Positions 1 through 8,500 of a stretch of DNA of 64,000 nt are shown piece by piece. The notes beneath the pieces are model-generated. The model was not told the DNA's origin, searched no databases, and saw nothing but the letters and a program-made list of their open reading frames with translations. Positions within the stretch are counted from its first letter, which is position 1, and every line of letters begins with the position of its first letter. The stretch spans positions 1 through 64,000 of the forward strand of contig CANMLU010000010.1 in assembly GCA_947498815.1 (NCBI GenBank), written 5' to 3'. This DNA is from an uncultured Aquimarina sp. (lineage in GTDB: Bacteria; Bacteroidota; Bacteroidia; Flavobacteriales; Flavobacteriaceae). A program made the translations under genes and the position numbers.

Positions 1-87
1 TCATTCCAATACAGAATAAAAACAACTTCTATATATTTGAATAAACAAAACGGGGTTAATACACAGACTCCCGTTGTCAACAATTAA
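1..87 (+). CDS. Possible 3' end of an upstream gene
   Basis: Frame 1 is open from the window edge to a TAA at 85-87 and gives 28 residues ending QTPVVNN. It stops 14 bases before the next ATG, which would suit an operon. A second frame (3-44) also ends plausibly, so this is only a weak call with no recognisable family. Confidence 0.2.
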   Translation, partial: SFQYRIKTTSIYLNKQNGVNTQTPVVNN

Positions 88-101
88 AAAGATAAATAAT
101 A

Positions 102-686
102 ATGAAAAAGAAACTAAAGAAATTATTGAAACCACATTTAATAATTCTACTTGTTTTGGTATTTACCAATTGTGATAATGATGATACATTAAATGATGAG
201 TACGAGCAATACACTGGAAATTACAAAATTATATCATTTAAATCCAACATTGCAGTTGATTTAAATAACGATAATATTACTTCAGAAGAACTAACAAATG
301 AAATAAATTCTTTTGACTTTAATGACTTAGAAATTAGACCTAATGATTATCAATCAAATTCGACCAAGTTAATTTCATTTTTCTTTCCAAAGACATGGAT
401 AACTTTTCAGTATCCAAGCAAACCAGAAGGTAGCGTAGAATTCCTTGATTACGGTTTTGGAACTACATACAAATATGAAAATAATTCATTTTCTCTAGAC
501 GATAATAATTACATTGAACAATCTTATATCGATAACATAGAAAGCAATAAAAGTGTAACAATTAATAGTGACCTGGATGTGGTTGACAGTACTCATTTAA
601 AAATATCTATCTCTAAGGAATATTATGATTTTATCACAAATAATTGGATTATGTTAGATATAGATGTCGTATATAAAAAACAATAA
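102..686 (+). CDS. Hypothetical lipoprotein
   Basis: A 194-residue protein with a lysine-rich N-terminus, a hydrophobic stretch (about residues 11-22) and a lipobox LVFTNC, so the mature protein should start at Cys24. The residues after the cysteine are acidic (DNDD), which in Bacteroidota often accompanies export of lipoproteins to the cell surface. The rest is rich in Asn, Asp and Ser and looks like a small beta-rich domain. I recognise no family and can give no function. An AT-rich leader (gataaataataATG) precedes the start. Confidence 0.7.
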   Translation: MKKKLKKLLKPHLIILLVLVFTNCDNDDTLNDEYEQYTGNYKIISFKSNIAVDLNNDNITSEELTNEINSFDFNDLEIRPNDYQSNSTKLISFFFPKTWITFQYPSKPEGSVEFLDYGFGTTYKYENNSFSLDDNNYIEQSYIDNIESNKSVTINSDLDVVDSTHLKISISKEYYDFITNNWIMLDIDVVYKKQ

Positions 687-829
687 AAACTACAGGTAAC
701 AGAGGTTATAGTTAATATGGGTTTTGTTATCTAATTCAAAGTATAGATATTTTAACCCTGTCCGCCAAATCTTTTAATTCGCATACTAATCATACACAAA
801 CACATGAGGCAACAAACATTATAAAAATA

Positions 830-991
830 TTAATTTGTTGCATCCGCTATATACCCTCTGGCTACTAAATATTCTTGTCTTAAAATATTCAACTTTTCTC
901 GTGGATCTTTATCCCTGAAAAAGTGACCAACCCCTTCAAAAACATGAAATTGAAAATATTGATTGGTAATTCGATCATGAAATAACTGTAA
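830..991 (-). pseudogene. 3' remnant of an alpha/beta-hydrolase-like gene
   Basis: The minus strand reads 53 codons to a TAA at 830-832, with an in-frame TAG immediately upstream at 992-994 and no start codon. The peptide contains FHVFEGVGHFFRDKDP followed by a helical tail (EKLNILRQEYLVARGYI). The GxGHFF segment resembles the region around the catalytic His near the C-terminus of alpha/beta hydrolases and dienelactone-hydrolase-like esterases. The conserved-looking C-terminal tail without a front half indicates a decayed gene. It lies in a 419-base stretch (687-1105) with no intact gene; the rest of that stretch shows nothing I can name. Confidence 0.5.
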
Positions 992-1105
992 CTAACTATT
1001 AGTAAAATTACATAATTAGTTTGGGTAAACACCAAATTAATATAAATGACATGCATAAACCGCTGTGGTGCATATAATGTAGTTCAGAGTATTAACAATG
1101 ATCTA

Positions 1106-1786
1106 TTAAAAGTTGTTATAAAGTGTTGTTAGGATAACCCCTTTACGGTCATTTAAAATAACAGATAATAATTGTTTTTCTTCTTTGACCTTAAAATTAA
1201 ACGGCGGAGCAAATACATCTAAACCACTTTGTTTTTTTAGTCTAGTTCCTTGTCCAGAAATGATTTCTTTATTAGGTGTAAACCTGCCTTCAGGTATGTG
1301 TTCTGTTAAAATAACATATTTAAAATCGGTTAACTTACTTACTATACTTTGTACTTCAGTATTCGATAAGTGTTGTAATACTTGTCTTAATATAGCACAA
1401 TCCCCAGAAGGCAAATTATCTACTGCGATATCCAAACAATGGAATTCTAAATTTTCTTCTTTAAATATTGATTTATTATGTTCTATAAGATCTTTTACTA
1501 TATCTATCGCAATATATTTCTTGGTATGCCTTACCAATTCTTTTCCTACATTAAAATCTCCGCACCCCAAATCACACACTACAAGAGGGTTTTTAAAAGA
1601 GGTTAAAAATGATGTTAAGACAGCTATGTATGGATTTACTATTTCGGGATCATGTGATCCTATACCCGAATAAAAATCAGAATTATTATCACCCCAAAGT
1701 TTCATTTCATAAACCTGTTCCATAGCATCTTTAGTTGGCCAAGGTTTCTTCATTTCTTTAGTTCTATTTTCTTTCTTCTTTTTCAT
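1106..1786 (-). CDS. Class I SAM-dependent methyltransferase
   Basis: A Rossmann-fold methyltransferase of about 226 residues. Motif I reads VVCDLGCGDFNVG, followed by an acidic position in YIAIDIV (motif II) and LDIAVDNLPSGDCAILRQVLQHL, the motif IV-V area. The substrate cannot be told; the N-terminal WGDNNSDFYSGIGSHDP segment resembles small-molecule or sugar methyltransferases. The frame is open up to 1864, but a promoter-like TTG-N17-TACATTTG lies at 1837-1864 on this strand. That puts the transcript start near 1830, so the ATG at 1786 (MKKKKEN) is preferred; a later ATG at 1753 (MKKPWP) is also possible. The long open antisense frame over this gene is a shadow. Confidence 0.75.
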   Translation of the reverse strand: MKKKKENRTKEMKKPWPTKDAMEQVYEMKLWGDNNSDFYSGIGSHDPEIVNPYIAVLTSFLTSFKNPLVVCDLGCGDFNVGKELVRHTKKYIAIDIVKDLIEHNKSIFKEENLEFHCLDIAVDNLPSGDCAILRQVLQHLSNTEVQSIVSKLTDFKYVILTEHIPEGRFTPNKEIISGQGTRLKKQSGLDVFAPPFNFKVKEEKQLLSVILNDRKGVILTTLYNNF

Positions 1787-1836
1787 AAACACAACTATTG
1801 GTCTATAAATATTATAAATGCATGATTGTATATATT

Positions 1837-1864
1837 CAAATGTACTATTAAAACAAACGTACAA
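1837..1864 (-). promoter_or_regulatory. Bacteroidota-type promoter of the methyltransferase gene
   Basis: TACATTTG (1837-1844) matches the -7 consensus TAnnTTTG, and TTG lies 17 bases upstream (1862-1864), slightly short of the usual 19-20. A second match, TACGTTTG, lies a few bases upstream. The position argues against a start codon at 1864. Confidence 0.4.
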
Positions 1865-2130
1865 ATTATATGTAATTATAAATGTTATAAAACTGACAAC
1901 TCACTATATAAAAAGACGTCTTTTGGCTGTCCGATGTAATTTATTGTTTTTAAGACCGGCAATTCGATTTTATTAGTATTTTAGACACTATAAATACTAA
2001 ATAAATGTATGTCCTTTTAGTTGGTCTTAAAGTTCCTTGAACTTTTTTTACGCACTATACATACATTGAATGTTACTTGTAAACTAGAAACAGGTCAAAT
2101 TGGAAAGAATTGAGTATGCTAAACAGAAAG

Positions 2131-2526
2131 ATGAATTTTCTAGATAAACTTAAAACGAATCCCAAACAGATTTTTCTTATTGATGCTTTTGGAGCATTGC
2201 TAACGACATTTTTATTATTCGGAGTTTTAGGTCAATTGGAATCCTATTTCGGAATGCCCAGTAAAGTACTGTATATATTATCTGGAACTGCTTTTTGCCT
2301 GTTCATGTATTCAATAAGTTGTTATCGATGTATTGAGTCAAACTGGAAACCTTTCTTAGGCATAGTAATAGTTTGCAATAGCATGTATGTATTGGGTTCC
2401 CTGGGACTGATAATTATACACTTTGAAAAACTTACCGAGTTGGGGTTCTTGTATTTCATACTTGAATTGATTGTAATTGGAACCATTGTTTTTGTAGAAT
2501 ATAAATCATATTTGCATCAAACCTGA
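2131..2526 (+). CDS. Hypothetical four-helix membrane protein
   Basis: A small integral membrane protein of about 131 residues. Four hydrophobic segments are visible: LIDAFGALLTTFLLFGVLG, VLYILSGTAFCLFMY, FLGIVIVCNSMYVLGSLGLIII and FLYFILELIVIGTIVFV. The pair of cysteines in ISCYRCIES sits between helices 2 and 3. The family is not recognised. Starts at TTG 2110 and ATG 2116 are also open; ATG 2131 (MNFLDKL) is chosen because it begins a short basic N-terminus directly before helix 1. It converges with the lipoprotein gene on the other strand. Confidence 0.65.
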   Translation: MNFLDKLKTNPKQIFLIDAFGALLTTFLLFGVLGQLESYFGMPSKVLYILSGTAFCLFMYSISCYRCIESNWKPFLGIVIVCNSMYVLGSLGLIIIHFEKLTELGFLYFILELIVIGTIVFVEYKSYLHQT

Positions 2527-2537
2527 TAGCTATCGGG
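2522..2537. terminator. Palindrome at the convergent gene ends
   Basis: CCTGATAGCTATCGGG is palindromic apart from one G-T pair and overlaps the stop codon (2524-2526) of the membrane protein gene. It lies between two convergent genes and could act as a bidirectional terminator, although no clear T-run follows. Confidence 0.35.
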
Positions 2538-2569
2538 ACATCTTTCTATAGCAACAAATTACAAGAATA

Positions 2570-3709
2570 TTATGGTACAATCTTAAACGCGATCAGTTGA
2601 TTAAGTTGCGGAATAAATGCATTAAAGTTATTGTCCGATATCAGTACGATTGTTCGACTACCATCGGCAAGTTTGGGGCCAAAAGTAATTCCTTCAAGAT
2701 TATCAACAGTAGAGCGAGTTAATTGACTACGAATCGTTTCAAAATCAAAAAGCAAGGTTTTGGTAGCTTTGGTATATGTTTCCGAGGTTAATGATGCTAT
2801 TGATAAGGTATTTGTGGCATTAGTAGCATCAATTTTATAAATTTTCACATTATTCCCACCATCCAGATATCCCGATGCAAAAGATCGCTCAAGTGCCAGG
2901 AACTTGTTCTCATTATATTCAATAATCTCAACCAGACCATTTACCTCAAAAGATGTCCCAAAGGTGGCTTCTCTTGCAACGGGATCGAGCTCATAGGCAA
3001 ACTGTCGTTCTGCAACTCCAGTTGTTTTGTTTATAAAGGTGATTCTTACCGGTGATTCGGTATCTGTTGTAGTTGGTTCTGGACCATCTTCAATAAGTGG
3101 TAATTCAAAAGAAACCCAATACCCCTTATTGTCGAAACTTAAGGATAATCCTTCCAGGACTCCATTATGTCTAGGACCGGTTAAATCATCATTAGTGTTT
3201 GCTTTAAAATTATCGGGCAGGGTAAAGCTTTTAATTTGATTTCCATCTACAGAAATTTCGATCAAAGCTGGATCGATCCCACTATTAATAGAACCTTCAC
3301 TAGTATATAAAATAGTACTCGAAATTGAATTGTATCGTATCGCTTCTGGATCAACTACTCCTTCAGCTAGTGAATTACCAGAAACATCTTTTATTTCCCG
3401 CATTGCGGTCACTGTTACCTTTTGGAATCCATTTTTATCATAAGAAATATCAGCTTCATAATATCGAATTGGTGGAGTAGAGGTATCGCATATGATATAC
3501 CATTTTCCATTTTGATAATCAATACCCGAAAAACCTCCAATAGGAACACTTTCAATTTCTTGAATAGGGATTACAAATTCGTCGATAAATGAAATAGCAC
3601 TAATCGTATTTTGATTACTCACAGAAGGTGTTGGATCTGCGGTATTGTTTGAGGAGCAGCTCCAGTATAATGCTACAATCGGAAGTATCTTTTTAATGAT
3701 TCGTGTCAT
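2570..3709 (-). CDS. Esterase-like activity of phytase family lipoprotein
   Basis: A 379-residue lipoprotein with the lipobox LYWSCSS (Cys18). The body matches the Phytase-like domain (PF13449): VPIGGFSGIDYQNGKWYIICD at the front, DPEAIRY in the middle, then FVLSF-type blocks (GVLEGLSLSFDNKGYWVSFE) and a late NLEGITFGP...SDNNF block. The family forms a beta-propeller and is often found in secreted or surface proteins next to phosphatases. The substrate is unknown and phytase activity should not be assumed from the name. It probably sits in the outer membrane or periplasm and stands as its own unit. Confidence 0.8.
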   Translation of the reverse strand: MTRIIKKILPIVALYWSCSSNNTADPTPSVSNQNTISAISFIDEFVIPIQEIESVPIGGFSGIDYQNGKWYIICDTSTPPIRYYEADISYDKNGFQKVTVTAMREIKDVSGNSLAEGVVDPEAIRYNSISSTILYTSEGSINSGIDPALIEISVDGNQIKSFTLPDNFKANTNDDLTGPRHNGVLEGLSLSFDNKGYWVSFELPLIEDGPEPTTTDTESPVRITFINKTTGVAERQFAYELDPVAREATFGTSFEVNGLVEIIEYNENKFLALERSFASGYLDGGNNVKIYKIDATNATNTLSIASLTSETYTKATKTLLFDFETIRSQLTRSTVDNLEGITFGPKLADGSRTIVLISDNNFNAFIPQLNQLIAFKIVP

Positions 3710-3760
3710 AACGACGTTGCTTGGATTATAAAGATATTGATTTGCAGTGTGATTATTCGT

Positions 3761-4465
3761 TTAAGAATTCATAAAAGCAACACTATGCGCTGCGACAATG
3801 GCTGCTGTTTCTGTGCGTAACCTTGTTTCTCCTAGGGTAACAGGGTTGTATCCAGAGGTTAGTGCTACCTCAATTTCATTGATCGAAAAATCACCTTCTG
3901 GCCCTATAAGAATAGTAGTATTTGACTTTGGTGTTAGTACGTCCTTTAAAGATTGTTTTTGAGTTTCTTCGCAATGTGCAATAAGCAATTGATCTTGATT
4001 TTTTTGTTTGATAAAATCATTGAAAGACATAGCCGGGTTTAATTTTGGTAAATAGCATTGTAATGATTGTTTCATTGCACTTTGCAAAATGCGCTCAAAT
4101 CGCTCTATTTTGATTATTTTCCTTTCGCTATGATCACAGATGATAGGGGTGATTTCATCAATACCTATTTCGGTTGCTTTTTCAAGAAACCATTCATAAC
4201 GATCATTCATTTTTGTTGGGGCCACCACTAGATGAAGCTTATAATTTTTTTGTTTTTGTTTCTCATGTTGATCAATAACTGCAATACATTGCGTAGGGTT
4301 CGAAAAGGTAATAATTGCAGTAAATAAATACCCTTTGCCATTGGTGATATGCAGTACATCACCTTCTTTTTTTCTAAGTACTTTGGCAATGTGTTTGCTT
4401 TCTTCTCTGGTGAATTTTAGTTCTGTATTTGCAGTAGTTAAGGTGTCGTTATAAAATAATTGCAT
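3761..4465 (-). CDS. rsmE: 16S rRNA m3U1498 methyltransferase RsmE
   Basis: A SPOUT-class enzyme of 234 residues that methylates N3 of U1498 in 16S rRNA. The N-terminal PUA-like domain covers about 1-70. The trefoil-knot domain carries GPEGDFS (188-194) and LGETRLRTETAA (211-222), the cofactor-binding signatures of the family. A GTG two codons upstream (4471) is open, but the ATG at 4465 (MQLFYND) is the normal family start. It is followed on the same strand, across a 21-base gap upstream, by tsaD, so both may be co-transcribed. Confidence 0.95.
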   Translation of the reverse strand: MQLFYNDTLTTANTELKFTREESKHIAKVLRKKEGDVLHITNGKGYLFTAIITFSNPTQCIAVIDQHEKQKQKNYKLHLVVAPTKMNDRYEWFLEKATEIGIDEITPIICDHSERKIIKIERFERILQSAMKQSLQCYLPKLNPAMSFNDFIKQKNQDQLLIAHCEETQKQSLKDVLTPKSNTTILIGPEGDFSINEIEVALTSGYNPVTLGETRLRTETAAIVAAHSVAFMNS

Positions 4466-4486
4466 GTGCACACGGTTTTAAGCGGA

Positions 4487-5509
4487 TTAAAATTTAATTC
4501 GGGCTTTGGCCACTACGCTCATATCTGTAAAATCTTTTTCTAAATATTTTAAATACCCTACTATGCCAATCATAGCAGCGTTATCTGTGGTGTACTCAAA
4601 CTTTGGGATAAATGTTTTCCATCCATATTTGTGTTCTCCGTCTTTTAATGCTTTTCGAATACCCGAATTGGCTGAAACTCCACCACCAATGGCAATACTT
4701 TTAATACCTGTTTGTTTTGACGCTTTTTTTAACTTATCCATAAGGATATTGATAATGGTATATTGAAGAGAAGCACAAATGTCTTCAAGGTTTTCTTCAA
4801 TGAAGTTTGAATTCTCCTTTACTTTTTTTTGTATAAAATATAACACAGCCGTTTTGAGACCACTAAAACTAAAATCAAGATCCCCAACTTTCGGTTTTGG
4901 AAAAGGAAAAGCTTTGGGATTCCCGTTTTGAGCATGCTTATCAATCAATGGTCCACCAGGGTATGGCAATCCTAATATCTTGGCACTTTTGTCAAAAGCT
5001 TCACCTACTGCATCATCGATAGTTTGTCCTATAACCTCCATGTCAAAGTATTGATTGACTTTAACAATCTGGGTATGTCCACCACTAATGGTCATTGCCA
5101 AAAATGGAAATTCTGGCTTTTCAAAATCTTCTTCATCAATAAAATGCGCTAAGATATGAGCCTGCATGTGATTAACATCGATTAAAGGGATATCCAGCGC
5201 TAGTGCCAATGATTTTGCAAATGAGGTTCCCACTAGCAATGATCCCATTAGACCGGGACCCCTTGTAAAAGCAATCCCATTAAGGTCTTCTTTATTTATA
5301 TTAGCCCGTTTGATCGCTTGATCAATAACAGGAACGATGTTTTGTTGATGGGCACGAGAGGCTAATTCTGGAACTACACCACCATATTGTTCGTGTATTT
5401 TTTGTGATGCTACAACATTTGATAAAACTTTTCCGTTGCATAATATAGCAGCAGAGGTGTCATCACAAGAAGATTCAATACCTAGAATGTATATTTTTTG
5501 TGGATTCAT
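4487..5509 (-). CDS. tsaD: tRNA t6A37 threonylcarbamoyltransferase TsaD
   Basis: The 340-residue Kae1/TsaD subunit transfers the threonylcarbamoyl group to A37 of ANN-decoding tRNAs, together with TsaB, TsaE and TsaC. The sequence starts ILGIESSCDDTS, and the metal-binding HMQAH motif is complete (His114, His118). ISGGHTQ, DDAVGEAFDK and AIGGGVSANSGIR are typical. Length and start agree with the family. Its ATG region overlaps the opposite-strand start of the TamB-like gene by about 12 bases. Confidence 0.97.
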   Translation of the reverse strand: MNPQKIYILGIESSCDDTSAAILCNGKVLSNVVASQKIHEQYGGVVPELASRAHQQNIVPVIDQAIKRANINKEDLNGIAFTRGPGLMGSLLVGTSFAKSLALALDIPLIDVNHMQAHILAHFIDEEDFEKPEFPFLAMTISGGHTQIVKVNQYFDMEVIGQTIDDAVGEAFDKSAKILGLPYPGGPLIDKHAQNGNPKAFPFPKPKVGDLDFSFSGLKTAVLYFIQKKVKENSNFIEENLEDICASLQYTIINILMDKLKKASKQTGIKSIAIGGGVSANSGIRKALKDGEHKYGWKTFIPKFEYTTDNAAMIGIVGYLKYLEKDFTDMSVVAKARIKF

Positions 5510-8500
5510 TATGAGGAAAAGGGCATAGAAATTGTTAATATTGTCAACAAAGTTAAAACAATAAAACGTATCAGAAAATTTAGGAAAATATTGTTAAGGA
5601 TATTTCTTGTCCTTTTATCACTTATTGCATTTTTGGTGGTCGTATTTTCTATCCCTGGTATTCAGACGTTTTTTGGAAAAAAAGCCACCAATTACCTCAA
5701 TGAAGAGTATGGAGTCGATATTCGTATTTCGAAGATTGGATTAACCTATGCCGGCAATGTAGATCTTAAAGAGGTATTTATAAAAGATCATCACCAAGAC
5801 ACCTTGCTATATGCTAAAAGTATAGAAACCTCTGGACTAAATGTTGTAGAAATATCTGATGGAAGACCAGAAATGGGAGATGTTGCCATTGAAGATTTGA
5901 TTCTTAATATGAAAACGTATAAGGATGAAAGCAGTGACAACCTGATGATATTTATTCGGAATTTCGAGAGTAATACCCCGTCTTCGAACAAAAAAAGATT
6001 TCTTCTTACTACAAAAAATATAACGCTCTCTAATGGGAAATATCGCTTTGTAAATGAGAATTTAAGAAAACCAGACGTTGTTGATTATAAAGATATTTCA
6101 CTTGAAGCAGAAAGCCTTATGGTTGATGGGCCGGATGTATATCTAAATATAAATAAACTCGCTTTTAAAGATGATAGAGGTCTCGATGTTTCCAAACTAC
6201 AAACTTGTTTTGCGATTACACCGACATCAATGGATTTCCAAGAGTTAATTATCGAAACCAAGGATTCCAAAATTGAAGGCGAAATTCTTTTTTCTCATAA
6301 AGTAGGTGGATTGAGTGATTTCGAAAACAAAGTCAATATACGAGCAGATTTTAATAATGGAAGTATTTCAACGAATGATTTGATTCCTTTTTATAGAGAA
6401 TTTGCAAGAAATAGAAAATTTAAGTTAAGAAATACATCATTGAGGGGTGTTCTTAATGATTTTACAATTGTGCATGCAGATATTTCTGGTTTAGATCGAT
6501 CAATAATTAAAGGAGACATTAGAATTCAGAATTCTGTGTCCAATGTTTCAGAATTTAAACTTGAAGGTGATTTTGATAATTTGACTACAAACTATTATGA
6601 CCTTATAAATTTAATGCCCGATATATTGGGTACTTCTTTACCCAAGCAATTGTATCAATTTGGTAGTGTGCGAGCTACAGGTAATGCGATTGTGACCAGA
6701 AATACTGTGGATTTGGATATGGATTTGTTTTCGCAATTAGGAAAAATCAATGCGTTTGTACTATTAGAAGAACTTAATGATTTAAAAAGGGCTACCTATA
6801 ATGGAAATGTAATTTCGAGCAACTTTAATATAGGTCAGTTGTTGGAAATACCGCCGGTTGGAAACGCTTCGTTTGATATTCATGTTGACGGTAAAGGGTT
6901 TACGTTGGAAAGTCTTAATACGAAAATTGAAGGAGATATTAATACATTAGAGTTTAACGGATACACTTATACTGGTCTCAATGCCATAGGAAACCTTAAG
7001 GACCGTGTATTTGATGGAGATTTAAGATCAAAAGATCCCAATGTTAGATTTGATTTCAAGGGAGTTGCAGATTTTTCAAAAGAGATCAATAATTATGATT
7101 TTGTTGCCAATGTAGATCATGTAGACCTCAATAAATTAAATCTTTTTACACGAGATAGCATTTCTGTTTTTAATGGCGACGTATACATGAATATGAAAGG
7201 TACTGGTGTCAATGATGCTTTTGGGACCATATCATTTGCAAAAACACTTTATACAAATCAAAATGCCAGTTATTATTTTGAGGATTTTGATATCACATCG
7301 AGTTTTGACGAAGAAAATGTGCGAACTATTGATATTAATAGCCCTGATATTGTCGAAGGTAACGTAAAAGGAATCTTTAGGTTCGAGAATGTTTACGATT
7401 TATTTCGAAATTCTATAGGGAGTTTATATACCAATTTTGAAGCGACCGAGATTACGGATGACGAATTTATGGAGTTTAATTTTAGTATCTATAATAAAAT
7501 TGTAGACGTGTTTTTTCCAGAAATTCAGTTTGCACCCAATACAATTATAAAAGGAAAGGTCGAAAGTAACGAATCTGAGTTTAAGCTTACTTTCAAATCT
7601 CCATCTATAAAGGCTTTTGATAACCAGATGGATAATGTAGATATTCAAGTAGATAATAAAAACCCATTATTTAATACGTATGTCGCTATTGATAGTATTA
7701 ACTCCAAATACTACAATGCTTCAGAGTTTAGTTTAATTAATGTGACTTTAAAAGACACCTTGTTTATGCACTCCGAATTCAAAGGAGGAAAAAATAATGA
7801 AGATAATTTCAATTTAGAATTTTATCATACGATTAATAAAGATAATAACTCTGTTCTGGGATTCAGAAAATCTGATTTCACTTACAAAGGCCATACTTGG
7901 TATGCTAATCGAGAAAGAGATAAGAACAATAATAAAGTTATTTTTGACAACGATTTTAAAAATATCGATGTAGAATCTATTGTTCTTAATTATAAAGATG
8001 AAGAGATCAAGATAGATGGAGTTACACGGGGTAAAGATTATAAGAACTTGAAAGCTACATTTCGTGATGTTGATCTTAATAAAATAACACCAAGAATCGA
8101 TAGTTTAAGTTTTGGTGGTAGAGTAAATGGAGAGTTATCCATACTTCAGGAAAATGGGAATTATTTTCCAAATACAGAAATAACCGTTGCTGATTTAGAA
8201 GTTAATAAAAAGCTTTTGGGAGAACTAAGACTTAACCTTGCAGGAAACTCTGATCTTACAGAATATAACATCAATACAAGGTTGATTAATAACAATAAAA
8301 GAACATTGTCGGCTTTGGGTGCTATTAATGTTTCAAAAAAGAATCCTGCCATCGATGTTGATATCGATTTCGATCAATTTGACGTTTCGGAATTTAGTGC
8401 TTTAGGAGGAACTGTTATCACCAATATTAGAGGGTTTGTTACAGGTAATGCAAAATTATCTGGGAGTTACAAAAATCCATCAATGGATGGAGTGCTAAAC

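Noticed and set aside
1185-1673. 162-codon open frame on the plus strand
   Set aside because: It is antisense to the methyltransferase gene, whose motif I and IV-V blocks are clear. The antisense peptide has no domain or promoter.
1911-1924. Palindrome AAAAGACGTCTTTT
   Set aside because: A 14-base palindrome in AT-rich DNA without repeat copies or a nearby regulator is too short to call a site.
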